A stretch of DNA of 64,000 bases from Ligula intestinalis (lineage: Eukaryota > Platyhelminthes > Cestoda > Diphyllobothriidea > Diphyllobothriidae): assembly GCA_036362985.1 (NCBI GenBank), contig JAYGXS010000004.1:61783941-61847940 (forward strand), in the 5' to 3' direction. Below the pieces are notes generated by a model that made no database searches, was not told where the DNA came from, and saw only the letters and a program-made list of their open reading frames with translations. Shown here one piece after another: positions 11,036 through 21,889 of the stretch. Made by a program: the position numbers and the translations under genes. Within the stretch, counting starts at the first letter, position 1; each line of letters starts with the position of its first letter.

Positions 11036-12639
11036 AGTGCCATCGAAACTGATGGTTCAACTGTCACAGATGAACGTCAGTTACGTCGTTACAACATTGA
11101 ACGATTCTCTCTCCTTTCCATCGCGACGTCCTAAGGAACGAAAATTTATGGTTGCGCGTAAGTTGAGGATCGTCAGATCACTCTACTTCTACTGGAAATA
11201 TGTCCGCACTCGCATACTGGCTAATTAATATTGGTTGCGCAAAATCGTTTCATGCAGGGTCAGTGAACAACCAAGGTCAGCACCGGTGTCCACTTTTGTT
11301 TACTTCCTTCTAGTTTAGAGTTGATCAGATAAGGGCGCAGTGTTAGTGCGCAGAACAGTGGTAAATGATCTGCGCAGCCTATGCAAGTATAGTTATGTCA
11401 TCTGACCTCATTACTGCCAACGTTTAAGTGATTCGGGCACTTAGATTGCATGGGCATGGAGACTTTAAAAGTTGCATCCCGATCTGCGAATTTTCGGATT
11501 CCACGTTACTATGTAGCCATTAAAGTAACTCATAGCTTTTTCTCACTGTGCTGCGGCTTTTTTTATTGTATTCTGTTGTGAGAAATTGTCTCTGGCATCC
11601 ATTTGTATCGAGGTTCGTTTGCGGCATTCCGTCGTTCTTCATCATATTAATCTTATGCCAACTTAACTGGTATATATGGTCTGCCTCAAGTATTATCCAC
11701 TAGATACAAATTATTCAACGTTTGACATTTTTACGCGCTACGTTTTAGGGCTACATTTGTCGAGGGGTTACGGACTGCGTTTAGCTACGCGCACCGTGAG
11801 CCTCAAAAAGATCAGGCAACCAATAATTTCTTCAGGAGAAGGTGAGTTTCAGAAGATCTCGGAGGCAACGCCGAGGTTACTGCTCTGATTTTTGTGATGT
11901 TCGTTCCAAGAGGTGTTATTTGCACCGACCTTATTCAGCTCTATTTGCTGATTGACTTGGTTTTCACGAGGAAATAAGGCCAACTGGTCTCTCTTCATTG
12001 GTTAGTTGGCCACAGAATTCCCTTAATATGAAGAGAAATCCTGACTGGCTGAATTGAGCAAGGTCACCTTGATTAAATGAGTAGGATTGCTGAGTATTTT
12101 AGTGCTGTTTTTTGCCGCCAGCGAATCACGATCGACTTCAGCAGGCGGCATTATCAGGATTTACAGAGGCTACCCTTTGTTTCCCCTTCCTCCGCGAGGG
12201 AGTAAAAGGTGTTAATTTGCACTAGTATGTCACAGTTTTTGTGCAGTAGAAAAATGACCTAAATTAGCTGGAATGCTTGTTGAATTACCATCGCTATCCA
12301 CACAGAGCCATCAGAGTTTGAGAATTAAGACCGGGCACTCAGGAGCCTTGACAGCCTGCGCATAATGCCTCTGTTTGCACGCACCATTCCAATATGATTT
12401 CATGTTGACTGACTGGATCATGAATCGCACAGAAAATTGCATCGGAGACCCCACCTTATTCTACGTTCTTAGAGCCACGTGCATTGATCAGACAACAGTC
12501 GGGGAGAACATCTAACCTAGTGCTTAAATTCTTCATTGACTTGTTTGGCTACCTTTGTGTAACTTCAGGGTAATGTGTCTATGATTAATGGGCCGACTAA
12601 TTTATGTTCAGCGTTTAAACCGTAGGAAATGTTTCACGT
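11036..12639. other. No gene recognised
   Basis: I see no protein signature, RNA gene or repeat with a second copy in this window. Frames of 63-70 codons (11037-11228, 11676-11888) are typical of chance ORFs. Confidence 0.3.
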
Positions 12640-13500
12640 TTTCTAGATGCCATCTGAAGCGCGAAATTCTTGCAAGAGGTGACAACTGCGTGAGGCACCA
12701 TAGCTCTAGGCATTGACCTTACGCCCGCGGTACATCAGCAAGCGCAATGAATTTTCGTTCCCATATTTTGTACTTCGACTTTGCCTGAGAAGGGGAATCA
12801 GTCATGTGAGCCTAATTATCGCGTTATTGTCACGCCAACATCCTACGCGCGTGAGAAAGACGTGGCAATTAACGATTGGGACACGTACTATCAAACCATC
12901 AACCACGAATCCATTCGATGCTCAAGAGAGCTGCTAATTTTAGTATGCATGTGGTCTCGTAGCCGCTACGGACTATAAATACTGCGCACTTTGGCCTTTT
13001 TCATCATTTTCTGTGGTTGTCTCTGATGCTTGGTTCTAGCCAGAATGCACAACGTCAGAAAAATATACAGGGTGTCCCAAAAAAATGTATACATATTTTA
13101 TATAATTGTGAAATTGGTGTTTATCATAATTTTAGCATTTCAGAAATATTAAAATATTTACAAATATCATTTTATTGCTTTTTCACTGGATGTTATCAGA
13201 CTTACGTCCATTTTTTTCATGACACTGCTGTAAACGCGAAGCATTGGAATCGCACACACCATGAAACAATCCTCTTGGTATTCGAGTGCATTCATGCCCA
13301 AGGGCTTCTCTCACTTCAGCTACAGTTGCAATAGTCAAAAGGCAATAAAAAACAATAAACTTATACCTGTAAATATCGTTTTCATTTTTGAAATAATAAA
13401 ATTATACTAAACAGCAAGTCGACAATTATTTAAAATGTGTAAACATTTTTTGGGACACCCTGTATTTGTTGCTCCCACGATTGCATCTTCTCCTTTTTAC
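12640..13500 (+). mobile_element. PLE-B 3' part, split by a mariner-like insertion
   Basis: 12655-12800 retains words of the endonuclease C-terminal part (GDNCVR, then a frame-broken AMNFRSHILYF) seen in the other PLE-B copies. The tail 'gctgctaattttagtatgcatgtgg' (12932-12954) also matches copy A at about 9770-9790. The terminus ACAACGTCAG at 13050-13059 is followed by the insertion 13068-13462, then resumes with 'tttgttgctcccacgattgcatcttctcc'. So the mariner relic jumped into an already resident PLE tail. Confidence 0.75.
13068..13462 (-). mobile_element. Mariner/IS630-type non-autonomous element, copy 1
   Basis: The ends are CAGGGTGTCCCAAAAAAATG and the inverted CATTTTTTGGGACACCCTG, flanked by TA on both sides (13066-13067 and 13463-13464). 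This is the TA target duplication of Tc1/mariner elements. The inner ends extend as imperfect inverted repeats of about 110 bp. On the minus strand a short coding relic ends CHEKNGRKSDNIQ and stop; the element at 50276 gives CHDQFENIQ and stop. The EKNG and QF words resemble the C-terminal tail of IS630/mariner transposases. The element is 395 bp and cannot encode a full transposase. Confidence 0.85.
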
Positions 13501-13974
13501 CTGCTTCCCGGGATTTGCCTGTTCGATTCAATCAGAAGCGGGAATGGCCCTTTTCGCACACAACGTATAGAAGGTGGTTTTAGGAGTAGTATCTTTATTT
13601 TACTGGCCATCGGTTCCAAGGTACTTTCGCGCAGATCACAGCAAAAAACGAGATTTGCAGTTGAAATGAAAAAAAAAACAATTGAATCGCCGCCTTATTC
13701 TTTTTAGCCGGCTGCTGAGTGGCGGTTTGTTTGAATGTTTTGTGCTGTTCATTTGTGAGCCGCTCATTGGTCGTATAGTGTCCGAGTAATGCAACAGTGT
13801 CGGTCGCCAAACGGTCTTCATTGCCTAATTTTATACGAGTAATCACTTCTATCTACTCTGGACCCCCATTAAAAACGATGATTTGGCAACGGACGATCAA
13901 AAATTTGAGAAAAAGATCGTTCATCCAATAACAGAACAGGAGCATCAGGTGAAGTCTGGTTTCCGTTAATTTAC

Positions 13975-14178
13975 CTGTTCCCATGGAAAATGAAAAAAAT
14001 TCTCCTACGGACAGGCCAACTGAGACTGGCAGTATTGCCGACAAAGAAAAGAGAGACGGAGATGACCATTTTTGTTTTATTGGCCGTCATCAGCCAGTCA
14101 TATACAATCTCAAAGGTGCGACCTTTTTGATCTGAGTCTAACGGCCTAACCATTGATCCGCGAGCTCGTTGTCTAACC
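13975..14178 (-). repeat. tRNA-derived SINE with partly preserved hammerhead segment
   Basis: From 14178 on the minus strand: ACAACGAGCTCGCGGATCAA, TGGTTAGGCC (A-box-like), then GACTGG and CTGATGA intact (around 14085-14098). Stem II and the GAAA strand are altered (AAAA), and CCGTCTC replaces CCAGTCTC. The tail reads 'ttttctttgtcggcaat'. Confidence 0.65.
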
Positions 14179-14476
14179 GTTTTATACCTGGCGATATTGA
14201 CACTCGTTTATGAACGTTCACTGTTCACACTCAAGTTCCTGTGCGGCTGCTGTCAGGGTCCGATAACTGAGACAACGGACACAGCGGGACCAATTTAGAC
14301 TGCTTATAAACTAACCTGGATGCAAAAGTATCCACAAAGTTTCTTGCAGATAATGGCTTACGTTCTTTTTTAAGTTGGAGTCCTCTTGACTCCCAATTAA
14401 CGAGAATTTCGTTTGCGTATCTGATAGTTTGCAGGCAGCTCTCCTTAATTAAAAAAGGCCAATGTAGTTAATATAT

Positions 14477-14968
14477 TGCACCTCATATAGTCCTAGTCCC
14501 AGCGTTTTGTCCTACGAAATCGGTGGTTAAAAGGGTGTTTACGGTAGGGAAATAGGAGAGAAAGTGAAGGAAATTAGTAGAAGTAAGTAGAAAGCGGAAA
14601 AGGGTAGTTGGATTCTTTTCCTGCGGCCGCTGAGACTAAGTTTTTCGCATGTTAGTTGAAGGTGTGCGTGGCTCTTTGCGCCCAATTTATGCTAAACTAA
14701 TTCCAGAATGTTAAGTTGGACCTCAGGTAAATTGAACTACACGACCTCCTAACCACCATTTTAATTTTTAAGGACGTTCGAGAAACCTGCATTTTGATAA
14801 TTGGGTTTTTCCGCAAAACGCTTAAGGATTATACAGATTAGGCTGCTAGACAAATATAAATTAACAAACTTTCCAAATACAATGAAATAAAAATGCACCA
14901 CCCATAGAACCCCTATAACAACCGTTTTCTTCGAAAAAAATTCTGGAAATAGGGGTATATGGGGTGCA
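14477..14968. mobile_element. Foldback (MITE-like) element F, copy 1
   Basis: The left end TGCACCTCATATAGTCCTAG and the inverted right end (TGCACCCCATATACCCCTAT on the minus strand) form imperfect terminal inverted repeats of about 100 bp. Both arms carry the '(a)accggttgttataggggtt' type block. A second copy at 26788-27326 has its interior inverted relative to this one. Partial copies are at 42680-42790 and 60655-60800. There is no transposase, and I could not fix a target duplication. Confidence 0.7.
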
Positions 14969-15341
14969 CTTATTTAACTTCTTTTGTTTAAAAAATATAG
15001 CCTAGGTTATAATAATGGGCTGCCCAAGCAGAACGTTAATCAGATCATATCTCATTTACACTGAGAGCCATCTAAACTGACCTCCACAGACCTTAACTAT
15101 AGTCAGAAAGAGGTTATTTTTCACATTGTCTATTTCACCTTTCCCGAGGGCCTGACCGAATTGGAACGAATGGAGATAAGCGTAGGTAGCTTCCTATAGT
15201 TGGCACCAATTATACGCTCACTTCTCTAAACCACTCAAACGGATTTTGCAGAGGCATATGAACAATTCCAATACAAGCGAACATGCGAGTCCTAGGGAGT
15301 GAGAAGAATGTGACTCGATCGCTGGGAAAATACTTTTATTT

Positions 15342-15386
15342 GCCTGACGTTTCGACATCCGTCATGAACTCATCATCATCACAGAC
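15342..15386 (-). ncRNA. Hammerhead-like motif, left arm of the palindrome
   Basis: On the minus strand: GTCT, GTGATGA, a stem II region, GAAAC, GTC and AGGC. Stem I (GTCT with AGGC) pairs with one wobble. C3 of the core is G. The GAAAC-GTC strand is intact. Confidence 0.45.
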
Positions 15387-15422
15387 ATCAGCAGAAAACT
15401 GCAGCTACCGTTTTCTGCTAAT

Positions 15423-15467
15423 GCCTTTGATGATGATGAGTTCGTGATGGATGTCGAAACGTCAGGC
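15423..15467 (+). ncRNA. Hammerhead-like motif, right arm of the palindrome
   Basis: Stem I is perfect (GCCT 15423-15426 with AGGC 15464-15467). The core is TTGATGA (C3 changed to T). GAAAC is at 15456-15460 and GTC at 15461-15463. Stem II is poorly formed because of an extra TGA repeat. Confidence 0.5.
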
Positions 15468-15504
15468 GAATAAAAGTATTGTCCCAGCAATCCAGTCGTC
15501 TTCT

Positions 15505-15680
15505 TCGCAGATGGACATTGCCGATAAGGACATGGGAAACTGAAATGGCTTTTTCGGCCTCGTTAGTTGTCATCAACCATTTACACTCAACTCTGTCTGG
15601 TGCAACACCCGAGGCTCAAACCCGCAATCTTTTGATTGGAAGTCCAATATTCTAAGCCACCGCGACAAGTGCTAGGTGCC
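15505..15680 (-). repeat. tRNA-derived SINE, decayed
   Basis: The minus strand reads GGTGGCTTAGAATATTGGAC (A-box-like), GATTGCGGGTTTGAGCCTC (B-box-like), then TTGATGACAACTAACGAGGC and GAAAAAGCCATTTCAG, the eroded ribozyme segment, and a TTATCGGCAATGTCC tail. It directly follows the PLE palindrome. Confidence 0.65.
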
Positions 15681-16809
15681 CTTCCGTTTTTGTATTTTGC
15701 ATACTCTAGTAGTCCGCTGCTTGTGTGTGCACTAGTCTTGATTTAGACTGTCTGGCCCATCGCCAGTCTAGCCCGGGACCGGCAGAAGCAATCACATTTC
15801 CAGATAGATTAGTGGATAAGCCACTGGGAACATCGTGGCAATTTATTTTCTGTCCGTTTCTTGAAGCTAGACTTCTAAGACTCAAAGGTATTACAAATGA
15901 GTAGGGTATAGCCAGGCTGTGCTTAACTGGTGTGGTCAGACTTAAAAAGCAACCTTATCGCAAACATAACTAATGTCTAAATGCAAATGCAGTTTGATAT
16001 TGAGTAAAGGTCTCCAACCCTGTTATTTCGTTCCTAAAATCTCCCCATTCGCTCGCAAAATACCTTTACCGTTACATCCTGATTGCAGGTTGGAATAAGG
16101 TCATTGCGCATTGCTCTGAATTTGCGAGCTAGCATCCTCGTTAAGGATCATATGCCTGCGAGTAGTCAATGGCCAAGTCGGTATTTTTACGAATACAGTT
16201 TGTTATTCTCAAACTGAAAATTTCATAATGATCTGGAGCATACTGGAAATCATATGGGGAACACGGGGAAAACCAAGGATGAATCAGATGCCTTGCAGCT
16301 TTTTCATGTAGTCGTAGAGAGTCGGCGGAACAAGCTTCTAGGTTTTAGGTCAGGGCATCGAGAGCACTCAGTGATTTTAGTGCAACTTAGGGACTTGTTT
16401 TATGCTCAAGTGAATTTACTCAATCGCCTTTTGTAGAATTTAATGATTCGCCTCAACGGTAACATGTCCATCAAGTTGAGAGATTTCTCCGCCAGACAGG
16501 TTTTTGTATACAGACCACAGAATGCAATTAAATTGGGACAATCCCCACAGGACTAGGGAAACTAATTAGCCAATGCAAATGCAGAGAATGCAGGTCCATT
16601 CTAAGGCACGTGACATGGTTTTACTGATTTCGTATAACTTTCTTAGAAGAAAAGTCAGTAGGACGGCCCTTAGAAGTCTTATTTGCTTTTGACTTATGAT
16701 AATAACGTACTTTTTCATTTGCAATATCCCGAATTTCCCCATTTTCGTTGAATGCTGCCCATATAATGTCGAATTTCCATTCCCAATAAATTCCGCCAAT
16801 ATAAAGTCA
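15681..16809. other. No gene recognised
   Basis: No protein family, RNA gene or repeat with another copy in the window was recognised in this AT-rich interval. Confidence 0.3.
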
Positions 16810-16905
16810 AATTCCCATCAATATTAATTAGTTGCCTGAGCAATAGGAGTTTACATTGATGGAGCTGATTCGATTTAGATTATTAAAACAACCATAAGTT
16901 ACTAT
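16810..16905 (-). repeat. Dispersed repeat H, copy 1 (inverted)
   Basis: The reverse complement matches 44930-45030 and 59345-59435: 'gttgttttaat.a' then '(c)tccatcaa', 'gtaaactcctattgctcag' and 'gcaactaatta'. The three copies are diverged. Confidence 0.55.
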
Positions 16906-16976
16906 GATTAAATATTCTTTGTTTACTTTCAACACAATTACATATTTATATACCCTCGTTAACTAAGAATTTAGTG

Positions 16977-17043
16977 TAGTTGATCCAATTGTGAAAAAAA
17001 CTCGCGTCCTCGGTGGTAGTTTTTTTCACAACTGGGTCAACTA
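16977..17043. repeat. Short hairpin (about 26-bp arms)
   Basis: TAGTTGATCCAATTGTGAAA plus AAAACT pairs with AGTTTTTTTCACAACTGGGT plus CAACTA, leaving a GC-rich loop of about 15 nt (CGCGTCCTCGGTGGT). It may be the end of a small foldback element. No second copy was found. Confidence 0.6.
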
Positions 17044-17974
17044 AATTAAGCACATGTGCCAAACCTCCTTAACAATAATCAAATGTTTAACCACCAATTC
17101 AGTAAGACAGTTTGGTGGGGGAAATGGATATTTAGGCAGCCCTACAAGACAGTTTTGCCGAAAAGTTTATACAACAGCAATAAGGGCAGTCTTTTTGAGG
17201 CCTTAAAAGGAGTTTTTATTACAGAGTTTCCTTTTACCGGAGAAAAGCAGCGTTCATATAAACCCTGGAAAGCGACTCTAATTAACGAATCTAAAGATTT
17301 TTCTATGTGAAGTCTCGCTTGAGAACAAACCACAGACAAACGCTAAGATGTTCTATGCATAGATTGTGAGTCTCTCGTTGATTAAATCACGATTGCCACC
17401 GGAACGCAAACGTGAGAGGAAGAATAACGTGCGATGGATGCAAAACAGCTATTCTTCATTGGCATCCAAAGTTGTGTGTCAAAGTATCCAGTTTACACGC
17501 AACGGTGTGAGAACTGCCAAGTTTGTCTCCAATTCATAAATCACCGTACATTGATTTGGGCCATGGCAATAAACTTCTTCACGGCTTCTGTGGACACGTG
17601 TAAGTAATCAGATGGTTCGCTCAGGGTAAATAGTCGAGTTGGCTGCTATCTTGAAAAATTAAAGGTGGTTAATAGTTAAATACGAACTTTCGGGACCTAT
17701 CCTGAAGGCTTCTTGCGTTCGAGCACAGTTCGCCCTCCTAGAAATTAAAATTCGTTTTCAAATATATTTATGGGGGTAACCTCTTCTTCCGAAAGGGCGA
17801 ACAACCGATATCTATCAAACCTTCAGAAACGTTTTCTAAAACTTTCGAATCCGGCACGGTAAGATTAAAAGGATTGCAGTCTTATGATCCTTATAATATT
17901 TAGTGTTTATCTCTACAGTTTTGGTAATTAAGGAAATCAGGGCAAGGTCCGTGGGGAGTATATATCAAATGCTA
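17044..17974. other. No gene recognised
   Basis: An 84-codon frame at 17056-17310 has no recognisable motif. No repeat copy was found. Confidence 0.3.
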
Positions 17975-18300
17975 GTTACTGTATCGACAACAGAAGGATT
18001 CCCAAATAACATGAACTAGAAGTGCTTCAGTGTGCTAAAGTTTCCTTAAAGTAGCTGCCACAAGCGCCACGTACAAAGGGCAGTTGAGTCGGTTAAAAAA
18101 TATGCTATTGTGAAGCCTTAACTGTCGTGATGACTGCTCTTGCACCTGCAACCAATCGAATGAAGCATAAGTATCGATTGACTGCAAGGTTACAAACTTA
18201 TCAAGCGGCAAGTCAATCGATAGCGTTAGAAAGGCCGATAGTGCGTGGGATGGATACGTTGTCACATTTGAATTTAAATCATGGCAGACGAAGGCAGAAT
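17975..18300. repeat. Dispersed repeat G, copy 2
   Basis: It is colinear with 2255-2590 (see that entry), with shared 'ttcccaaataac', 'gcgccacgt', 'caaccaatcgaatgaagca' and 'caatcgatagcgtta'. It is followed by a degenerate CCTAA-like tract at 18363-18415. Confidence 0.6.
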
Positions 18301-18939
18301 AAGTCAGCGCAGCTGCACTGGACATCCTTAACCGTAAACATAATTTCATACCTACTCTTGCCCTTAAACCTAACACTAACAGTAATCCTGACCTTACCTT
18401 AATCTTAACCACCTCCTATTAACCTTGAATTGTACTACCATAGAGTTTCATAACCGCATGAACTATTTTATAACCCGCTCTCATCTTTGGCCAGCCTGTC
18501 ATCTGTTGTCTCTTGGCAGGTCATTGCATAATTTCTACAGTCACAGCTAACTGTCAGCCTTTCCGTTCATCTAGGTTGTTATGACCCGCGCGTAGTACTT
18601 TTAATTAACACGAGATCTGAGCTAGCCCGGCTGTTGTCCTCCAGGTCCAGTACGAGGGAATAAGAGAAGTCAATCGGCTAGGAGGACAAGTGTATGTACA
18701 CATAGCCAGTCACTACAGGTCACTTTCACAAAAGGCTGAGGGGTATTTATTCTGTTAGTTTGATGAGGGAGCGTTGGTGACGATGGACTAATCAGTCATG
18801 ACAAAAAAATGATAGATACGGTGCGCGCCATCATTTCCGCGGCGTGACAAATGCCGTCCTCTGCTCTGACTCATCGTGGGAATTAACGCATTCCCAACAT
18901 AGGTATGACATTTAGCTTCCTCAATCAGACAGAGGAATA

Positions 18940-19410
18940 TGGACCTTTGTCAAAGAGGTGGCCCCATGTGAAATTCCAACGGGTAGCTATTCTCTTGTCC
19001 GAGTTTTAACCCGTAATTTTCTAATCGACCTAACTCTTAACCTGACCCTAACTCCTCCTTGCATTTAGCACAAAGCCGCCTGTCTCTCGGACACTTTTTC
19101 CCATATCCCGTCGGGGGAGCATGTAAGCAACGTCTATACTTTTTAGTATGACGGCCCTCTGAATATAGCCTAGCAATAGCTTTCTCCTCATGAAGCTTAT
19201 AAGTTCATAGAGGATATTTATCTGAAGGTATATATATGAGTAAATTAGTACTGCATTTTTTATATTTTTGCTTTTTTTCTCCTGTTAATTTTGCTTGCGG
19301 TCAGAAGATGAGTGCAGAGATGTCCAGGACCCGAAAAGGTATTTAATCCCACCACCCTATAGAGATTAACTACCTGTACACAACTTATTGATCATCTGCC
19401 ACAAACGTTC
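18940..19410 (-). repeat. Repeat block K, inverted copy
   Basis: Its reverse complement aligns with 24530-25010 over several hundred bases: 'ccaccaccctatagagatta', 'tttttctcctgtt', 'cagaagatgagtgcagagat', 'cccgtcggggga' and a 'ggggccacctcttt' type end. It includes a degenerate CCTAA-type tract at 19020-19060. It lies outside the intron, while its partner lies inside. Confidence 0.7.
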
Positions 19411-19917
19411 TCTCTTGGTTCGACCCGCAGCGGACCGTCGACGATCTGGGGGGATATATCTGCTTTCCGACCTTGTCGACAGACTCTGTAATCAGCAGGG
19501 GAGTATCAGACCGCACCTTCTGCACTTCTGTGATGATCCCGGGGACCACTGCAAAGCTTCCTCCCGTTGGATTCTCCCCCTAGAGTGGAACATTTTTCTC
19601 CCAACCCCCCACCCCTCTCTCTTATTATATTCTCTCCCCAAGTGCGACAGTTTTTTTCTCCAAAAAATCCCAAGGAGCTTTTTTACTGCCTGCTCTTTAA
19701 AAAAAACGATGTTCCACCTCATGGCTTAGGAAAATTGACCTCGCCAGCAAACCAAGATACCATTTTTCAGCTAACATGACACACATATACAAATAGGGAA
19801 CTCTGAGGCAACCCACCTACATCTCCCTCAAATATGCTTATATTGATTCTCGCCGCAATATGGTGGACAAAATCCATTGCCTAGAGTTGAATAATACTAT
19901 AATTCAGAAGATGAATT

Positions 19918-19956
19918 GGCGAACATACGTTTGTTTTTGATAAATATCATCAGACC
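19918..19956 (-). ncRNA. Hammerhead-like relic, PLE-A left terminus
   Basis: On the minus strand: GGT, CTGATGA (intact), a decayed stem II, CAAA-type loss of G12, a remnant of the AACGTATGTT stem III, C and GCC. Stem I GGT/GCC pairs with one wobble. It is probably inactive. Confidence 0.5.
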
Positions 19957-20116
19957 TTTACATTTATATGATAATTAAGTAAATAAACTATGCGGGTGCG
20001 TAGAAAAAATAGCAAGGGTTGTAAGGGCAGGGTGCAGGGGGGGGGAGTGGGGTCAAAAGCTGGTCAACATTGGGGGTCTGGTAGTCGGCCGAGGTGATAA
20101 GCTGCTAGCTATTGGA

Positions 20117-20600
20117 TTAGCGGCTTTCACCCATGGTAACTGCGGCACCGCGACAAAGTTCTTTTGGGAGTGCAAGACCGGTCGAAGTAGCCTGGTGGCA
20201 GCCGCTGCTGCCGTAGCCAACAGACGCTGTTGAATAAATTGTTAATAGCTTCAGGGTACCTTGTCGATCACTCGGAGGGTCTCTTTTGCATCCACACGGT
20301 GGTCTGAGTCTACCAGGTGTGCTAGAATGGAACTGTTTCTGCCCTTTAGCTGGCCCTTCCCAAACCATGCTGGACTGTGTCCTCGAACTCTTTTCGATAA
20401 ACGCCGGCTCGTGCGACCAATATATCCTGCCCCATAGGAGCAGGTGAATGAATATATGCACATAGGGGTGGTCTAAGATTGCGGTTTGTCCTTGATCTCT
20501 CAGTATAGGATGGAAGTAGTCGAGAACAGTACATGGGCGTTGGCTGCTGGGACGGTGGTTGCTACAGCTTGAATCAGGTGCCTCCTTAGAAATTCACTTG
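20117..20600 (-). pseudogene. PLE-A GIY-YIG endonuclease fragment, frameshifted
   Basis: The minus frame 20251-20463 reads MCIYSFTCSYGAGYIGRTSR, then RLSKRVRGHSPAWFGKG and SSILAHLVDSDHRVDAKE. This shows the PLE-type Y..YIG core, the catalytic-region Arg of GRTSR and the conserved His of AHLVDSDH. Upstream, in another frame, is LIQAVATTVPAANAHVLFST, as in the 60.9-kb copy, broken by a stop before EIKD. The C-terminal part has shifted frame. The second Cys of CSCG is Tyr here. Confidence 0.8.
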
Positions 20601-21004
20601 GTCCGCCCGCTTGAAATGGGACCTTGATGGATGTTGGTTACTTTTCTGCAGTTAACATTGAGGATTTTGACAGCCTTTTAGTCATGTTCTTAGTGACAAA
20701 TCGACTGTGTTCAATTTGTCCCGGGGAACATCTGCTTCATAAAAAATTTTCAGCAATCTTTAGCTCCTCTTCGATGATATCAATTGAGCAGATCCTTTTT
20801 GACCTTTGCGTCAAACATCATACTAAATTACGTTTGAAGTTTAACGGTACGAAGCTAGCAAAGTCGATGTATTGCCCGGACCACGTCTTCCTTGATGTAC
20901 TACTGAGCAAAAGAACTGATAGGAGTATTCAACGTAAGGTATACCGTTCTATTTTATTTACCAACCCGCATAGTTTATTAACTTAATTACCATATAAGTG
21001 TAAA

Positions 21005-21045
21005 GATCTGATGAGAATAATCGCAAACAAAAGTATGTTTGTCAA
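21005..21045 (+). ncRNA. Hammerhead-like relic, PLE-A right terminus
   Basis: CTGATGA is at 21008-21014 and stem II GAATAATC is 2 bp. GCAA replaces GAAA, so A13 is lost. Stem III 'aacaaaagtatgttt' is imperfect. The position is equivalent to 61493-61531. Confidence 0.5.
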
Positions 21046-21519
21046 TTCATCTTCTGAATTTTGCAATGGGCATTTTTGCAAAATAGTATAGTTACCTTAA
21101 AAGAACCCACATACAACACTTTTTCGCGCATTTGCTACCAGCACTGGTTGATTAGCTAAGTGCCTCCACTTTCCAAAAGCCTTTTCAAAATCATGATATA
21201 CGCAAATTTCTTGAAAGCTTACTGTGTATTCCGGTTCTAGGCCCAGTGTAGCGGAAGAAAATGCATAGCCTACAAACGCCCTGCCCAGATTGATTCCATA
21301 AGCAATGGACGGTTGAATACGTCTAAAGCGGTAATGTCAAACGGCGGAATGCATAATCTTAACCATCTCATCATTAGCCTAGAAATGTACAACAGAAGGA
21401 TTACACCACAGCATAGGCTCTTTTCTAAAATGCTAGCATCGTTGGCTGTCTTGCCTCATCTCGTCAGCCTTTTCTTCAAGGCTAAAATTGACGCTCACCA
21501 TTAATCTAAGTAGAAGGAC

Positions 21520-21692
21520 ATTACCGACAAAGACATTGGACACTAGAATGTCCATTTCTTGCTCAGTTGCCGTCGTCTTCTAACTCCGGTTTTGCCGCTG
21601 AAGTTGCTGCCGCACTCGAGTTTCGAACTTGCGTCTCTCCGGTCGGAGGCAAACGTCCCAACCATTGAGCTACGAGCTCGTGGTCTTGCCGG
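21520..21692 (-). repeat. tRNA-derived SINE (plus 3' fragment at 21805-21885)
   Basis: From 21692 on the minus strand: ACCACGAGCTCGTAGCTCAA, TGGTTGGGAC (A-box-like), GCAAGTTCGAAACTC (a good B-box match to GTTCGAAAC), then the eroded ribozyme segment GACGACGGCAACTGAGCAA, GAAATGGACATTCTAG and a TTTGTCGGTAATGTCC tail. A second tail fragment lies at 21805-21885 in the same orientation. Confidence 0.7.
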
Positions 21693-21889
21693 TAGTAGAT
21701 CGGGGATATACAGTAGTAGATACACGTACGCCCATCTGTTAGAGGACGCACTCGTCCGTCCGTTTTGCCATTAGAGCTTTCACTTGAGCTTCCACCAGGA
21801 GGCGGTTAGGATATAGGCAGAAGGACATTACCAACAAAGATATGGGACACTGGAATGACCAGTTAGCTTTACCAGACGGAATTTAGAAC

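Larger units (their letters stand above)
12800..14190 (+). repeat. Composite duplicated block, copy B
   Basis: It is colinear with 9636-10790 (PLE-B tail, unknown body, minus-strand SINE). The extra length is explained by the mariner insertion. It lacks the tandem duplication of copy A. The matched extent suggests either a segmental duplication or two insertions of one composite element. Confidence 0.7.
15318..15491. repeat. Near-perfect palindrome of two PLE termini (82-bp arms, 10-nt spacer)
   Basis: 15318-15399 is the near-perfect reverse complement of 15410-15491, with only about 10 nt between the arms. Each arm contains the PLE-B-like terminal module: a GCTGGGA start, ACTTTTATTTGCC, TGACGTTTCGACATCC and a CATCATCATC run. 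So this is a head-to-head fusion of two PLE termini with nothing left of the body. The transcript of either strand would fold into one long hairpin. Confidence 0.85.
19905..21062 (-). mobile_element. PLE-A copy with inverted termini
   Basis: Both ends carry the same PLE-A terminus in opposite orientation: 19905-19990 reads as the reverse complement of 20965-21062 (ACGTATGTTCGCCAATTCAT on the minus strand against AGTATGTTTGTCAATTCATC on the plus). Such inverted terminal repeats are known for Penelope-like elements. Between them the minus strand encodes the endonuclease end of the ORF (20117-20640). The segment 20640-20935 is not recognised and may be foreign or highly diverged. Confidence 0.8.
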
